From assembly GCA_947627285.1 (NCBI GenBank), contig CANQVL010000005.1, positions 1 through 64,000 on the forward strand: a stretch of 64,000 bases of DNA, read 5' to 3'. The notes beneath the pieces are model-generated. The model was not told where the DNA came from and made no database searches. It saw nothing but the letters and a program-made list of their open reading frames with translations. Shown here one piece after another: positions 8,577 to 18,130 of the stretch. This DNA comes from an uncultured Oscillospiraceae bacterium (lineage in GTDB: Bacteria > Bacillota > Clostridia > Oscillospirales > Oscillospiraceae). Every line of letters begins with the position of its first letter. Position 1 is the first letter of the stretch. The translations under genes were made by a program, and so were the position numbers.

Positions 8577-8695
8577 ATGTCTACTTTCCCATGGGGCGCA
8601 GACCCCGTTTTTTAGCAATTGGCATATCTTGTGCTGTCCCTTTTATGTCAACACAAGTGACTTCAAAAAAATATCAAATATAACTAAAATACCTC

Positions 8696-8724
8696 TTGCA
8701 ATTTCCTGTAAAGCCTTTTATAAT
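8696..8724 (+). promoter_or_regulatory. Promoter of the dcw cluster
   Basis: TTGCAA at 8696-8701, a 17-nt spacer and a perfect TATAAT at 8719-8724. Start of transcription is expected near 8731, just before the MraZ boxes. Confidence 0.85.
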
Positions 8725-8735
8725 AGGAACATCCG

Positions 8736-8761
8736 GTGGGGAATAGTGGTGAACAGTGTAC
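8736..8761 (+). promoter_or_regulatory. MraZ-binding boxes (three 10-bp direct repeats)
   Basis: GTGGGG (8736-8741), GTGGTG (8746-8751) and GTGTAC (8756-8761) recur every 10 bp, one helical turn, right at the expected transcription start of mraZ. Spaced GTGG-type repeats upstream of mraZ are the known target of MraZ, a repressor of its own operon. The third repeat is weaker. Confidence 0.8.
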
Positions 8762-8840
8762 CGTTTTCCCACATAAATCCCACAGAACGGTGTCACATAA
8801 ATGACACACATTGATTTCCGCGAAAGGGGGGCGCAGGCAG

Positions 8841-9257
8841 ATGTTCGGAGTTTACAGGCACTCTATCGACGCCAAGGGACGTCTTGCCATACCCTCCCGT
8901 ATACGTGAGGAGCTGGGCGACGTTTTTTACGTCACCATATCCTCGGAGCGGTGCCTGACGGCATACTCCGACGAGACCTGGCAGCAGATGCTGGCAAAGA
9001 TCGCCGCTCTGCCCAGGAAGCTCCAGCTCAAGGCTCGCCCGTTATTCTCACACGCCGCGAAGTGTGAGCTTGACAGCCAGGGCAGGGTGCTTTTGCCCCA
9101 GGCCCTTCGCGATTACGCCGCTCTCGACAAGAACGTCGCCGTGGTCGGGAACGGAGACAGTGCCCAGCTTTGGGACGAGGCGGCATGGGATGCCGTCGAC
9201 GCTGTGGAGACGTCGCCTGAGTACATCTCCCGGGTCCTTGAGGAGCTCGATTTCTGA
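8841..9257 (+). CDS. mraZ: Transcriptional regulator MraZ
   Basis: A 138-residue protein with two AbrB-like SpoVT folds, each with the DxxxR signature: D10-R14 (DAKGR) and D78-R82 (DSQGR). MraZ forms ring-shaped oligomers and represses the division/cell-wall cluster it heads. I chose ATG 8841 because MraZ proteins begin with an MFxGxYxHxID-type N-terminus and an AAAGGGGGG site lies upstream; an in-frame ATG at 8811 would add ten residues not seen in the family. The stop overlaps the rsmH start (TGATG). Confidence 0.93.
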   Translation: MFGVYRHSIDAKGRLAIPSRIREELGDVFYVTISSERCLTAYSDETWQQMLAKIAALPRKLQLKARPLFSHAAKCELDSQGRVLLPQALRDYAALDKNVAVVGNGDSAQLWDEAAWDAVDAVETSPEYISRVLEELDF

Positions 9258-10189
9258 TGGGCAAGGCTCATATACCCGTACTCCTCACCGAGTGCGTGGA
9301 GGGCCTCAGGATCGAGCCCACCGGCACATACGTGGATGGCACGCTCGGGCGGGGCGGCCATTCTGAGGCGATAGCCGAGAGACTGACCACCGGCAGGCTC
9401 ATCGGCATCGACCGTGACGCGGCGGCGATCGAGGAGGCCGGAGAACGTCTCCGGCCCCTGGGCCAAAGGGTCACCCTGGTCCACGGGAATTTCCGGGACC
9501 TGGGCGGCATCCTGGACGGCCTGGGGATAGACAGGGCGGACGGTATGCTCTTTGACCTGGGCGTATCCTCCCCGCAGCTGGACGACGCCCAACGCGGCTT
9601 CTCCTATATGGCTGACGCCCCGCTGGACATGCGCATGGACCGCTCCTCGCCCCTGACGGCGTTCGATGTGGTCAATGATTGGGAGGAGTCGGAGCTTCGG
9701 AGGATCTTCTTTGAGTACGGCGAGGAGCGGTACTCGTCGGGGATAGCCTCCGCCATAGTGAGGACAAGGGCGAAAAAGCCCATTGAGACCACCCTGGAGC
9801 TGGTGGACGTGATAAGATCCGCCATGCCCGCCGCGGCGCTGAGAGAGAAGCAGCACCCGGCAAAGCGGTGCTTCCAGGCGATACGCATAGCCGTCAACGA
9901 CGAGCTTGGGGCGCTTCGGGACATGCTGGATACGGCGATGGACAGGCTCCGTCCCGGCGGCAGGATAGCGGTGATAAGCTTCCACTCCCTTGAGGACAGG
10001 ATAGTGAAGAACGCCATAAGGTCCCGTGAAAACGGGTGTACCTGCCCGCCGGAATTTCCCGTCTGCGTCTGCGGCTTCAGGCAGACGGTGAAAAGCGTCA
10101 CCCGCAAGCCCATAGTCCCGACGCGGGACGAAATGAACGAAAACCCCAGAGCCCGGAGCGCCAAGCTCCGGATAGCGGAAAGGATCTGA
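9257..10189 (+). CDS. rsmH: 16S rRNA (cytosine1402-N4)-methyltransferase
   Basis: A 310-residue SAM methyltransferase (former MraW). Seen are HIPVLLTECVEGL at the start, the SAM loop DGTLGRGGHSEAI, FDLGVSSPQLDDAQRGFSY, and the C-terminal KRCFQAIRIAVNDEL and ISFHSLEDRIVKN. It methylates C1402 in the ribosomal decoding centre. It is the second gene of the dcw cluster and is coupled to mraZ by one shared base. Confidence 0.96.
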   Translation: MGKAHIPVLLTECVEGLRIEPTGTYVDGTLGRGGHSEAIAERLTTGRLIGIDRDAAAIEEAGERLRPLGQRVTLVHGNFRDLGGILDGLGIDRADGMLFDLGVSSPQLDDAQRGFSYMADAPLDMRMDRSSPLTAFDVVNDWEESELRRIFFEYGEERYSSGIASAIVRTRAKKPIETTLELVDVIRSAMPAAALREKQHPAKRCFQAIRIAVNDELGALRDMLDTAMDRLRPGGRIAVISFHSLEDRIVKNAIRSRENGCTCPPEFPVCVCGFRQTVKSVTRKPIVPTRDEMNENPRARSAKLRIAERI

Positions 10190-10193
10190 ACCG

Positions 10194-10742
10194 ATGGCAG
10201 CCGAAGTGAGATACGCCACATACGGCAGTGAGGCCTACGACCTTGACCGGGTAGTGGGCGGCAACGCCCTCCCCGAGGAGGAGGCGTTTGACGTCCCCTC
10301 CCAAAGGGAACGGATAAACGAGCGCCTCAACGAGCGCGCCGGGGAGCGCGCCAAAGCAAAGGAGGAGAGCCGTGTATTCGGCATACCTCTCCTGGGCATG
10401 GTGGGCGTGGTAGTTGCCGTCTTCCTCATGGTCACCGTCCTCACCGGCTACATACAGCTTGCTCAGATCTCCGCCGAGACCAGCCGCGTCCGCTCCTCCA
10501 TCGCGGACCTCGAGGAGAAGGCGGAGATGCTGGAGATACAGTATGAGATCACCTTCAATATGGCTGACGTGGAGTCCTACGCCGTCAATATCCTGGGCAT
10601 GGCCCGCGCCGACAGCGCCGGCAGCGCCTACAGCGGCGCGGTGATGGCGGACCGGGCCCAGATACTCGCCGAGGACGAGACAGCCGGAATAATGGCGCGA
10701 CTGACCGGCTTTTTAAAGAGCCTGCCGGAATATTTCGGCTGA
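10194..10742 (+). CDS. ftsL: FtsL-like cell division protein
   Basis: A 182-residue bitopic protein. A charged cytoplasmic part of about 65 residues with the repetitive RINERLNERAGERAKAK is followed by one membrane helix (about residues 67-88) and an extracellular leucine-zipper-like coiled coil (about 90-120). A region with VESYAVNILGMARAD follows, similar to the FtsL/DivIC family. It works with DivIB and DivIC in the septal complex that activates FtsW and the PBP. FtsL is poorly conserved, so the call leans on topology and position between rsmH and the PBP gene. The cytoplasmic part is longer than usual. Confidence 0.8.
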   Translation: MAAEVRYATYGSEAYDLDRVVGGNALPEEEAFDVPSQRERINERLNERAGERAKAKEESRVFGIPLLGMVGVVVAVFLMVTVLTGYIQLAQISAETSRVRSSIADLEEKAEMLEIQYEITFNMADVESYAVNILGMARADSAGSAYSGAVMADRAQILAEDETAGIMARLTGFLKSLPEYFG

Positions 10743-10802
10743 GAAGACTATACTATTGAGAGAAGAAAGCAATTTGTTTGAAAGTCGGGTCAGGAGTTCA
10801 AA

Positions 10803-13133
10803 ATGGCAGGTTCCAAAGGCGTCCCCACAGGGCAAAGAACAAATAAGATCATACTGGGCCGCACACTTTTTCTCGCTGTTGTGTGCGGCATAGTTGCCTT
10901 TATCGTTTTGGGCGTGAAGCTCTACACGGTCATGATACGCGACCACGACTATTACGAGGAGCTCGCCGTCCGCCAGCAGACCAGGTCCGTCACCGTCTCC
11001 GCCTCCCGGGGCACCATCTACGACGCCAACGGCCACACCCTGGCGAAGTCCGCCACCGCCTACACCGTCTTCATCTCCCCCCACGAGATCGAGCTCTACC
11101 ACAACAAGGAGTACAAGAAGGGCGAGAAGGTCTACAACGACGAGCCCACCCTGATAGCCCGTGAGCTCAACCGCATTTTGGGCGCGGACTACGACAATAT
11201 GCTGGAGCAGATGAAGGACACCAAGTCCTGGTACAAGACCGTGGCGACAAAGATAAGCGCCGAGCTTGCCGACGAGGTGCGCAAATTCAAAAGCGACTAT
11301 TCCATCGCCGGCGTCCACATCGAGGAGGATTCCAAGCGCTTTTACCCCTACGGCTCCCTCGCGTGCCACGTCATCGGCTTCGTGGGCACCGACAATTACG
11401 GACTTGAGGGCATCGAGGCGCTTTACGACTCAAAGCTCGAGGGCACCAACGGCTCCGTGGTCCGCCTCGTGGCGTCCAACGGCACCGAAATGCTGTTTGA
11501 AAACTACCAAAACTACAACGACGCCATTGACGGCAGCGACATGACCCTGACCCTGGACTCCACCATCCAGTCCATAGCGGAAAAGTACCTCCGCCAGGCG
11601 ATGGAGGCCAACATGATCCAAAACGGCGGCTGCGTCATCGTCATGAACGTAAAGACCGGCGAGATCCTCGCCCTTGCCAACGCCAACTCCTACGACCTCA
11701 ACGACCCCTGGGGGCTCTCCCAGGAGACCTTGGACGAGATAGCCCTCATCGAGGACCCGGAGGAGCGGAGCAAGGCGATAGAGGACGCCCAGCACGCCCA
11801 GTGGCGCGATATGGCGGTGTCCGACACCTACGAGCCCGGCTCGGTGTTCAAGATAATCACAATGGCGATAGGCCTTGAGGAGGGCGTCATCACCGAGGAC
11901 AGCAGCTTCCCCTGCCACGGCAGTATCCCCGCGGGGCAGATAATCGGGCGCAAGACGGCGCTCAACTGCTGGAAGCGCGCCGGTCACGGCGACCAGAACC
12001 TCCGGGAGGCCGCCATGCACTCCTGCAACGTGGCGTTTGCCAACATCGGTCTTAAGATAGGCGCGGACACCTACTACGACTACGTAAAGGCCTTCGGACT
12101 TCAGGAGAAGACCGGCATAGATCTCTCCGGCGAATCGGGGAGCCAGTGGTGGAGCGACGAGATCTTCACCAACCCCCTGAACAAGTCCCAGCTCGCCTCC
12201 GCCTCCTTCGGTCAGACCTTCAACGTCACCCCCATTCAGATGATAACAGCCGTCTCCGCGGCTGTAAACGGCGGCTATCTGATGGAGCCCTACATCGTCA
12301 AGGAGATGAAAAACTCCGACGGCGACGTGATATACTCCCGCGAGCCCACCGTGGTCCGCCAGGTGATAAGCGAGGAGACCAGCGCCCTGGTCGCCGACAT
12401 ACTCGAGTCCGTGGTGGGCGACAAGGGCGGCACCGGCTCCAACGCCTACGTCCCCGGCTACCGCGTCGGCGGCAAGACCGGAACCACCACCAAGACCGCC
12501 AAGGAGATCGCCACGGGCGTTCGCGAGTACATGGTTTCCTTCTGCGGCATAGCCCCCGCCGACGACCCGGAGGTGGCGGTGCTGTTGGTGCTGGATAACC
12601 CCAGCAAGGAGAGCGGCATCTACATCGGCGGCGGACAGATGGCGGCGCCGTACGTGGGAAAGATAATGGGCGAGATACTCCCTTACCTGGGCGTGGAGCC
12701 CATCTACGAGCCCGACGAGGAGGCGCTTCTTGACGTCACCGTCCCGCGTCTCTCCGGCGTGGACCGTGTAACCGCCAGGACAAAGGCTTCGGAGCTGGGC
12801 ATAACCGTCCGCGAGGTGGGCGACGGCGAGAACGTCACCTCCCAGCTTCCCGTACCCGGCGCGCAGGTGGCGGCGGGCAGCCAGATAATCCTCTACTTCA
12901 GCGAGACCGCCCCCGGTGACACCGTGACCGTCCCGGACCTCACCGGCAAGAGCGTCAACCAGGCCCGCAATACCCTCCAGAACCTGGGCCTCTTCCTTGA
13001 CACCTCCGGCGCGTCACCGGCGATCTCCGGCGTGAAGATCGCCTCCCAGGCGATCCCCGAGGGCTCCCAGGTCCCCTACGGCGCGGTAATAAACGTCACA
13101 TTGGTTGACAATTCTAACCTCGGAATGTATTAA
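10803..13133 (+). CDS. ftsI: Class B penicillin-binding protein with PASTA domains (FtsI/SpoVD type)
   Basis: A 776-residue transpeptidase that cross-links septal or spore-cortex peptidoglycan. One membrane helix (about 20-42) precedes the PBP dimerisation domain (SRGTIYDANGHTLAKS). The transpeptidase motifs are intact: SVFK at 347-350, SCN at 407-409 and KTG at 558-560. Two PASTA repeats close the protein (from about 640, VTVPRLSGVDRVTA and VTVPDLTGKSVNQA). Only one class B PBP is in the cluster, so whether it serves division (FtsI/PBP2B) or sporulation (SpoVD) cannot be decided. An AGGAG site lies upstream. Confidence 0.93.
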   Translation: MAGSKGVPTGQRTNKIILGRTLFLAVVCGIVAFIVLGVKLYTVMIRDHDYYEELAVRQQTRSVTVSASRGTIYDANGHTLAKSATAYTVFISPHEIELYHNKEYKKGEKVYNDEPTLIARELNRILGADYDNMLEQMKDTKSWYKTVATKISAELADEVRKFKSDYSIAGVHIEEDSKRFYPYGSLACHVIGFVGTDNYGLEGIEALYDSKLEGTNGSVVRLVASNGTEMLFENYQNYNDAIDGSDMTLTLDSTIQSIAEKYLRQAMEANMIQNGGCVIVMNVKTGEILALANANSYDLNDPWGLSQETLDEIALIEDPEERSKAIEDAQHAQWRDMAVSDTYEPGSVFKIITMAIGLEEGVITEDSSFPCHGSIPAGQIIGRKTALNCWKRAGHGDQNLREAAMHSCNVAFANIGLKIGADTYYDYVKAFGLQEKTGIDLSGESGSQWWSDEIFTNPLNKSQLASASFGQTFNVTPIQMITAVSAAVNGGYLMEPYIVKEMKNSDGDVIYSREPTVVRQVISEETSALVADILESVVGDKGGTGSNAYVPGYRVGGKTGTTTKTAKEIATGVREYMVSFCGIAPADDPEVAVLLVLDNPSKESGIYIGGGQMAAPYVGKIMGEILPYLGVEPIYEPDEEALLDVTVPRLSGVDRVTARTKASELGITVREVGDGENVTSQLPVPGAQVAAGSQIILYFSETAPGDTVTVPDLTGKSVNQARNTLQNLGLFLDTSGASPAISGVKIASQAIPEGSQVPYGAVINVTLVDNSNLGMY

Positions 13134-13175
13134 GCGGTTTTTGTAAGTGGATCAAGCGATTTTTGTGGTGGTATC
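13132..13175 (+). repeat. Imperfect 22-bp tandem repeat before murE
   Basis: Positions 13132-13153 and 13154-13175 are related (AAGCGGTTTTTGT and AAGCGATTTTTGT, then diverging; 16 of 22 identical). Together they fill almost the whole gap between the PBP and murE, and the second copy supplies the GTGGTGG-like ribosome site. Probably a local duplication. Confidence 0.6.
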
Positions 13176-14627
13176 ATGAAACTCTCAAAGCTCATCGAGA
13201 ATATCCCCGTGGAACGGCTAACGGCGGACCCGGAGATGACCGTCACCGGCGTCACCTCCGACTCCCGCAGGGTCAACCCCGGCTGCGCCTTTATCGCCGT
13301 GCGCGGCTATGAGAGCGACGGGCACAGGTTCATTCCCAACGCCCTCGCCGCCGGAGCCTCCGTGATAATAGGGGAGGAGGCGCCCGACGGCGTCCCCGCC
13401 GTGCTGGTGGAGGACTCCCGCAGGGCGATGGCTCTCGTCTCCGCCAACTTCTACGGCAACCCCTCCCGCGAGCTTTACATGATCGGCGTCACCGGCACCA
13501 ACGGCAAGACCACCACAACCAACCTCATAAAGAGCATCCTGGAGGACGCCATGGGCGCCAAGGTGGGGCTCATCGGCACCAACAGGAACATGATAGGGTC
13601 TGCCGAGTACCCCACGGAGCGCACCACCCCGGACTCTTTGGAGCTCCAAAAGCTCCTTCGGGACATGGTGGACGCCGGCTGTACCCACGCCGTCATGGAG
13701 GTATCCTCCCACGCGCTCTATCTCGACCGGGTCTACGGCGTGGATTTCGACCAGGGCGTCTTCACCAACCTCACCGAGGACCACCTGGACTTCCACAAGA
13801 CCATGGAGGACTACGCCGCGGCAAAGTCCCGCCTTTTCAAAATGTGCCGCAGGGCGATAATAAATATCGACGACCCCTGGGCTGGAACAATGCTCGAGGC
13901 CGCAACGGGTGAAAAATTCACCTATTCCGCCAGGAGCGACGAGGCGGACCTCACCGCCAGGGACATAAAGCTCCATCTGGGCTCCGTAAGCTTCTGTGCC
14001 CTCATGACGGGCAGGCTTGAAAAGCTCAGGCTCGGAATACCCGGAATGTTCAGCGTCTACAACGCCCTCTCCGCCGCGGCGTCCGCCGTGTGCGCGGGAG
14101 TGAGCCTCTCCGCCGTGGGCGAGGCGCTCAAAAAATGCTCCGGCGTCAAGGGCAGGGCGGAGGTGGTCCCCACCGGCACGGATTACACCGTCCTCATCGA
14201 CTACGCCCACACCCCCGACGCGCTGGAGAACATAATCACCACGGTCAAGGGCTTCGCCAAGGCCCGCACCGTCGTCCTTTTCGGGTGCGGCGGCGACAGG
14301 GACGCGGCAAAGCGCCCCATAATGGGCAAGCTCGCCATGGACCTTGCCGACTACGTGATAGTCACCTCCGACAACCCCCGCACGGAGAGGCCCGAGGACA
14401 TAATAAGGGACATTCTCAACGGCGTGGAGGAGAGCCGCCGCCCCACCCCCTACGAGGTCATATGCGACAGGCGCCAGGCCATAGCCCGCGCTCTAGAGAT
14501 AGCCCGCCCCGGCGACGTGGTGATCCTTGCCGGCAAGGGGCACGAGACATATCAGGAGATAAACCACGTGAAAAACCACTTCGACGAGCGCGAGATCGTG
14601 GCGGAAGCTCTTAAAAAAACAAGCTGA
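13176..14627 (+). CDS. murE: UDP-MurNAc-L-Ala-D-Glu:meso-diaminopimelate ligase
   Basis: A 483-residue Mur ligase adding the third residue of the peptidoglycan stem peptide. The ATP loop GVTGTNGKTTT lies near residues 106-116. The substrate motif is DNPR at 399-402 (SDNPRTERPEDI), which marks specificity for meso-diaminopimelate rather than lysine. The central and C-terminal ligase domains are complete, ending with LAGKGHETYQEI. It lies between the PBP and mraY; murF, normally next, is absent here. Confidence 0.96.
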   Translation: MKLSKLIENIPVERLTADPEMTVTGVTSDSRRVNPGCAFIAVRGYESDGHRFIPNALAAGASVIIGEEAPDGVPAVLVEDSRRAMALVSANFYGNPSRELYMIGVTGTNGKTTTTNLIKSILEDAMGAKVGLIGTNRNMIGSAEYPTERTTPDSLELQKLLRDMVDAGCTHAVMEVSSHALYLDRVYGVDFDQGVFTNLTEDHLDFHKTMEDYAAAKSRLFKMCRRAIINIDDPWAGTMLEAATGEKFTYSARSDEADLTARDIKLHLGSVSFCALMTGRLEKLRLGIPGMFSVYNALSAAASAVCAGVSLSAVGEALKKCSGVKGRAEVVPTGTDYTVLIDYAHTPDALENIITTVKGFAKARTVVLFGCGGDRDAAKRPIMGKLAMDLADYVIVTSDNPRTERPEDIIRDILNGVEESRRPTPYEVICDRRQAIARALEIARPGDVVILAGKGHETYQEINHVKNHFDEREIVAEALKKTS

Positions 14628-14640
14628 GGACGGAAAACAA

Positions 14641-15636
14641 ATGATTCTTGATCTTATCTGGGCCTTCGTGGGCTCCTTTCTGGTGACGGTTATAGTGGGC
14701 ATCGCCCTCATACCGGCGCTACGGCGCATGAAGGCGGGGCAGACCATCCGCGAGGACGGTCCCACCTGGCACGCCTCCAAGCAGGGGACGCCCACCATGG
14801 GCGGCATAATGTTCATCTCCGGAACCGCCGCCATGTGCGTTTTGGGCGGCATGGACGACATTCTTGCTGGCGACTGGCGGCACATCATCATTCTTGTTTT
14901 CTCCCTCCTTTTCGGGCTGATAGGCTTTCTTGACGACTACGAGAAGGTCAAGAAAAAGCGCAACCTTGGCCTCACCGCCATTCAGAAGCTGGCGCTCCAG
15001 ATAGCGGCGGCGGCGGTGCTGGTGCTGCTTTTGAGGGTCCGGGGCCATCTGAGCTCCAACCTCTACGTGCCGTTTTTTGACGTCACCGTCCATCTTCCTT
15101 ACCCCGTTTACCTGGCTCTCGCCATATTCATCATCGTGGGCTGTGTCAACGCCGTGAACATCACCGACGGCATAGACGGGCTGGCGGCGGGCGTCTCCAC
15201 GCCCGTGGCGCTGTGCTACGCCGCCATAGCCGCCGCCTGGGGCTGCGGCTCCGTGGGGCTTTTCGGCGCGGCGCTGGCAGGGGGGCTCGTGGGCTTCCTC
15301 ATCTTCAACTTCTACCCCGCCAAGATATTCATGGGCGACACCGGCAGCCTCTTTCTGGGCGGCGCTGTCTGCGCCACGGCGTTTGCCCTGGATATGCCCC
15401 TGGTGCTCGTCCCCCTGGGCTTCATTTACATCGTTGAAACAATGTCCGACATCATACAGGTCACCTATTTCAAGCTCACCCACGGCAAGCGTATATTCAA
15501 AATGGCGCCCATACACCACCACCTGGAGCTCTCCGGCTGGGGCGAGAGGCGTATCTTCGCCGTTTTCACCGCCGTTTCCGCCGCCTTCGCCGTTCTCACC
15601 TACTTCGGCGTGAGGGGACGCTTCGGCAATTTCTGA
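14641..15636 (+). CDS. mraY: Phospho-MurNAc-pentapeptide transferase
   Basis: A 331-residue polytopic membrane enzyme that makes lipid I by moving phospho-MurNAc-pentapeptide onto undecaprenyl phosphate. About ten membrane segments are visible. Family motifs are GTPTMGGIMF, the aspartate-rich FLDDYEKVKKKRNLGL, NAVNITDGIDGLAAG, FMGDTGSLFLGG and the catalytic-site APIHHHLELSGW. A GAGGA site precedes the ATG. It is followed directly by ftsW; murD, which often lies between, is missing. Confidence 0.97.
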   Translation: MILDLIWAFVGSFLVTVIVGIALIPALRRMKAGQTIREDGPTWHASKQGTPTMGGIMFISGTAAMCVLGGMDDILAGDWRHIIILVFSLLFGLIGFLDDYEKVKKKRNLGLTAIQKLALQIAAAAVLVLLLRVRGHLSSNLYVPFFDVTVHLPYPVYLALAIFIIVGCVNAVNITDGIDGLAAGVSTPVALCYAAIAAAWGCGSVGLFGAALAGGLVGFLIFNFYPAKIFMGDTGSLFLGGAVCATAFALDMPLVLVPLGFIYIVETMSDIIQVTYFKLTHGKRIFKMAPIHHHLELSGWGERRIFAVFTAVSAAFAVLTYFGVRGRFGNF

Positions 15637-15694
15637 TATTTCCTTTTCCCGTCCGGGGAAATCAAAAAAGACCTTTCCGAAGGGAGGAAAAACC

Positions 15695-16921
15695 GTGAAC
15701 GTCTACGGCTCGGAGCAAAATTCCAACGGCGCGGAGGAGACAAGGACCTACGCCCGGGAGGAGCTGCGCGACAGGAGGGCGGAGAGCGCCCGAGTGGAGC
15801 GGGGCGCCTTTGACGTGCCCTTTTTCCTCCTGACGCTTCTCATACTCTCCATCGGCGTCGTGATGGTCCTCTCCGCCAGCTTCGCCAGGGCCTATTTTAA
15901 GGACGGCAACGGAATGAGCATATTCATCCGTCAGCTGGGCTTCGCCCTTTTGGGCATCGTCCTCATGCTGTTCCTCTCCCGTCTGCCCTCCACCTTCTAC
16001 CGCCGCATGTCCGTACCCCTCCTGCTGGCGACAGGCGTCATGCTCCTGCTCGTGCCATTTATCGGCATAGGCAAGTCGGAGGTGGGCGCGAACCGCTGGT
16101 TCAACCTGGGCTTCACCACCTTCCAGCCCTCGGAGATTGCTAAGGTCGCCATAATATTGAGCTTCGCCCACATCATCTGCTTAAACCGTGGAAAAATGCA
16201 CACCTTCCGTTACGGCGTCCTGCCCTTTGCCATTATCCTGGGCGCCACCGTGGTGCTCCTCTTCCTTGAGCCGCACCTGTCCGCCTCCGTCATAATCATC
16301 GGCATCGGCGCCATCATGATGTTCGCCGGCGGTACCCGCTGGTGGTACTTCGCCGTGGGTATCGGCGTCGTCGCCGTGGCTGGCTTTGTGGTGATCAACT
16401 TCTTCCCCTACGCCTCCTCCCGCATAACCGTGTGGCGCGACCCCTGGTCCGACCCGCAGAACAAGGGGCTCCAGACCATACAGTCCCTTTACGCCATCGG
16501 CTCCGGCGGGCTCACGGGCCTGGGGCTGGGGCAGGGGAGGCAGAAGTACATGTACCTTCCCGAGGAGCACAACGACTTCATCTTCTCCATCGTCTGCGAG
16601 GAGCTGGGCTTCATCGGCGCCATGCTCATACTCGCCCTCTTCTCCCTCCTGATAATCCGGGGCTTCTGGCTGGCTCTCCACGCCAAGGACAGATTCGGCT
16701 CTTTGGTAATAACCGGCATAACAAGCCTCCTTGCCATTCAGGTATTTCTTAACGTTGCCGTCGTCACGAACTTCTTCCCCTGCACAGGCATCTCCCTGCC
16801 GTTTTTCAGCTACGGCGGAACGGCGCTCTTGATACAGCTCGGTGAAATGGGCATAGTGCTGTCGATCTCAAGGGAGATACCGCTGAGGAAAAAGAAGAGT
16901 GAGGACGGGGAGCAAAAATGA
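15695..16921 (+). CDS. ftsW: Lipid II polymerase / division protein FtsW
   Basis: A 408-residue SEDS-family glycosyltransferase that polymerises lipid II at the septum with its class B PBP partner. A 45-residue hydrophilic N-terminus leads into ten membrane segments. Typical segments are GANRWFNLGFTTFQPSEIAK, FLEPHLSASVI, IQSLYAIGSGGLTGLGLGQG, LPEEHNDFIFSIVCEELGF and FFSYGGTALL. It starts at GTG 15695 with AGGGAGG upstream and overlaps murG by 4 nt. Its place inside the dcw cluster favours FtsW over RodA or SpoVE. Confidence 0.92.
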   Translation: MNVYGSEQNSNGAEETRTYAREELRDRRAESARVERGAFDVPFFLLTLLILSIGVVMVLSASFARAYFKDGNGMSIFIRQLGFALLGIVLMLFLSRLPSTFYRRMSVPLLLATGVMLLLVPFIGIGKSEVGANRWFNLGFTTFQPSEIAKVAIILSFAHIICLNRGKMHTFRYGVLPFAIILGATVVLLFLEPHLSASVIIIGIGAIMMFAGGTRWWYFAVGIGVVAVAGFVVINFFPYASSRITVWRDPWSDPQNKGLQTIQSLYAIGSGGLTGLGLGQGRQKYMYLPEEHNDFIFSIVCEELGFIGAMLILALFSLLIIRGFWLALHAKDRFGSLVITGITSLLAIQVFLNVAVVTNFFPCTGISLPFFSYGGTALLIQLGEMGIVLSISREIPLRKKKSEDGEQK

Positions 16922-18045
16922 GGTTTCTATTCGCGTGCGGAGGCACCGCGGGGCACATAAATCCCGCCCTTGCCGTCGCAAACAGGCTGCGTGAGCTTTT
17001 TCCGGAGGCGGAGTTCATGTTCGTGGGCTCCGGCAGGGCCATGGAAAACAGGCTCATACCCGGAGCGGGCTTCCCCCTCCGGAACATCACCGTAACAGGC
17101 TTTTCCCGCGGCGTAAAGCCCCGCGACATAAAGCACAATATAGGCACGGTCAAAAACCTCTCCGTGGCAAAGCGCGAGTGCGGGGAGATACTTGACTCCT
17201 TCAAGCCCGACATCGCCGTGGGCACCGGCGGCTACGTCTGCTACCCCATACTGAAGGCGGCGGCGAAGCGGCGGATACCCACCGTCATCCATGAGTCCAA
17301 CGCCGTTCCGGGGCTCACGACAAAGCTCCTGTCCGGCACCGTCGACCGGGTGCTGGCGGCGTTCCCCTCCGTCAAAGGCCACTGCAAAAGGCCGGAGCGG
17401 GTGGAGCTCACCGGCACTCCCGTCAGGGAGGACTTTTTGAAGCTCTCCCGCGAGGATGCCAAGCGCAGGCTGGGACTCACCGGCAAGCCCGTGGTCGTCT
17501 CCTTCTGGGGGAGCCTGGGCGCGGACGGCATGAACAGCAAAATGGCGGAGTTCATAATGCTCAACTCCCGCTCCGGGCAGATGCGCCACATCCACGCCAC
17601 CGGCAACGGCGACGCGGGAATGACGCGCATGATAGAGCGGCTCAACTCCCTGGGCGTCTACGGGCTCCCCGACTGGGAGGACCTGCGGCCCTACATCGAC
17701 AACATGGGCACGCTCATGGCGGCGGCGGACCTGGTCCTCTGCCGCTCGGGGGCCTCCACATTGGCGGAGATAACCGCCCTCGGCAGGGCGTCCGTCCTGG
17801 TCCCCAGCCCCAACGTCACCAACGACCAGCAGACGAAAAACGCCCGTGAGCTGGAGCGCGTTGGCGCCGCCGTGGTGCTCGCCGAGAAGGACTGCACCGG
17901 CGAACAGCTCTACAACACCGTGGTGGGCCTCCTGCGGGACAGGGACAGGCTCAGCGCAATTGAAAAGGGGGCAGGTTCCCTGGGCGTCAGGGACGCCTGC
18001 GGGAGGATAGTTAACATTATTCTGGACCTTGCCGGCCTTTCCTGA
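16918..18045 (+). CDS. murG: Undecaprenyl-PP-MurNAc-pentapeptide GlcNAc transferase
   Basis: A 375-residue GT28-family enzyme converting lipid I to lipid II on the inner face of the membrane. The N-terminal glycine loop CGGTAGHINPALAVA, GTGGYVCYPILKAA, IHESNAVPGLTTKLL, the second-domain WGSLGADGMN and the donor-site CRSGASTLAEI are all present. Start ATG overlaps ftsW by 4 nt. Confidence 0.96.
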   Translation: MRFLFACGGTAGHINPALAVANRLRELFPEAEFMFVGSGRAMENRLIPGAGFPLRNITVTGFSRGVKPRDIKHNIGTVKNLSVAKRECGEILDSFKPDIAVGTGGYVCYPILKAAAKRRIPTVIHESNAVPGLTTKLLSGTVDRVLAAFPSVKGHCKRPERVELTGTPVREDFLKLSREDAKRRLGLTGKPVVVSFWGSLGADGMNSKMAEFIMLNSRSGQMRHIHATGNGDAGMTRMIERLNSLGVYGLPDWEDLRPYIDNMGTLMAAADLVLCRSGASTLAEITALGRASVLVPSPNVTNDQQTKNARELERVGAAVVLAEKDCTGEQLYNTVVGLLRDRDRLSAIEKGAGSLGVRDACGRIVNIILDLAGLS

Positions 18046-18130
18046 ATCGGCTGAGGAGCCCTTCGGATACAGAGGCAATATGGCGGAAAAGCGCATAGTA
18101 TGACCTGAAATATTTTTTTCGGGGGTTACT

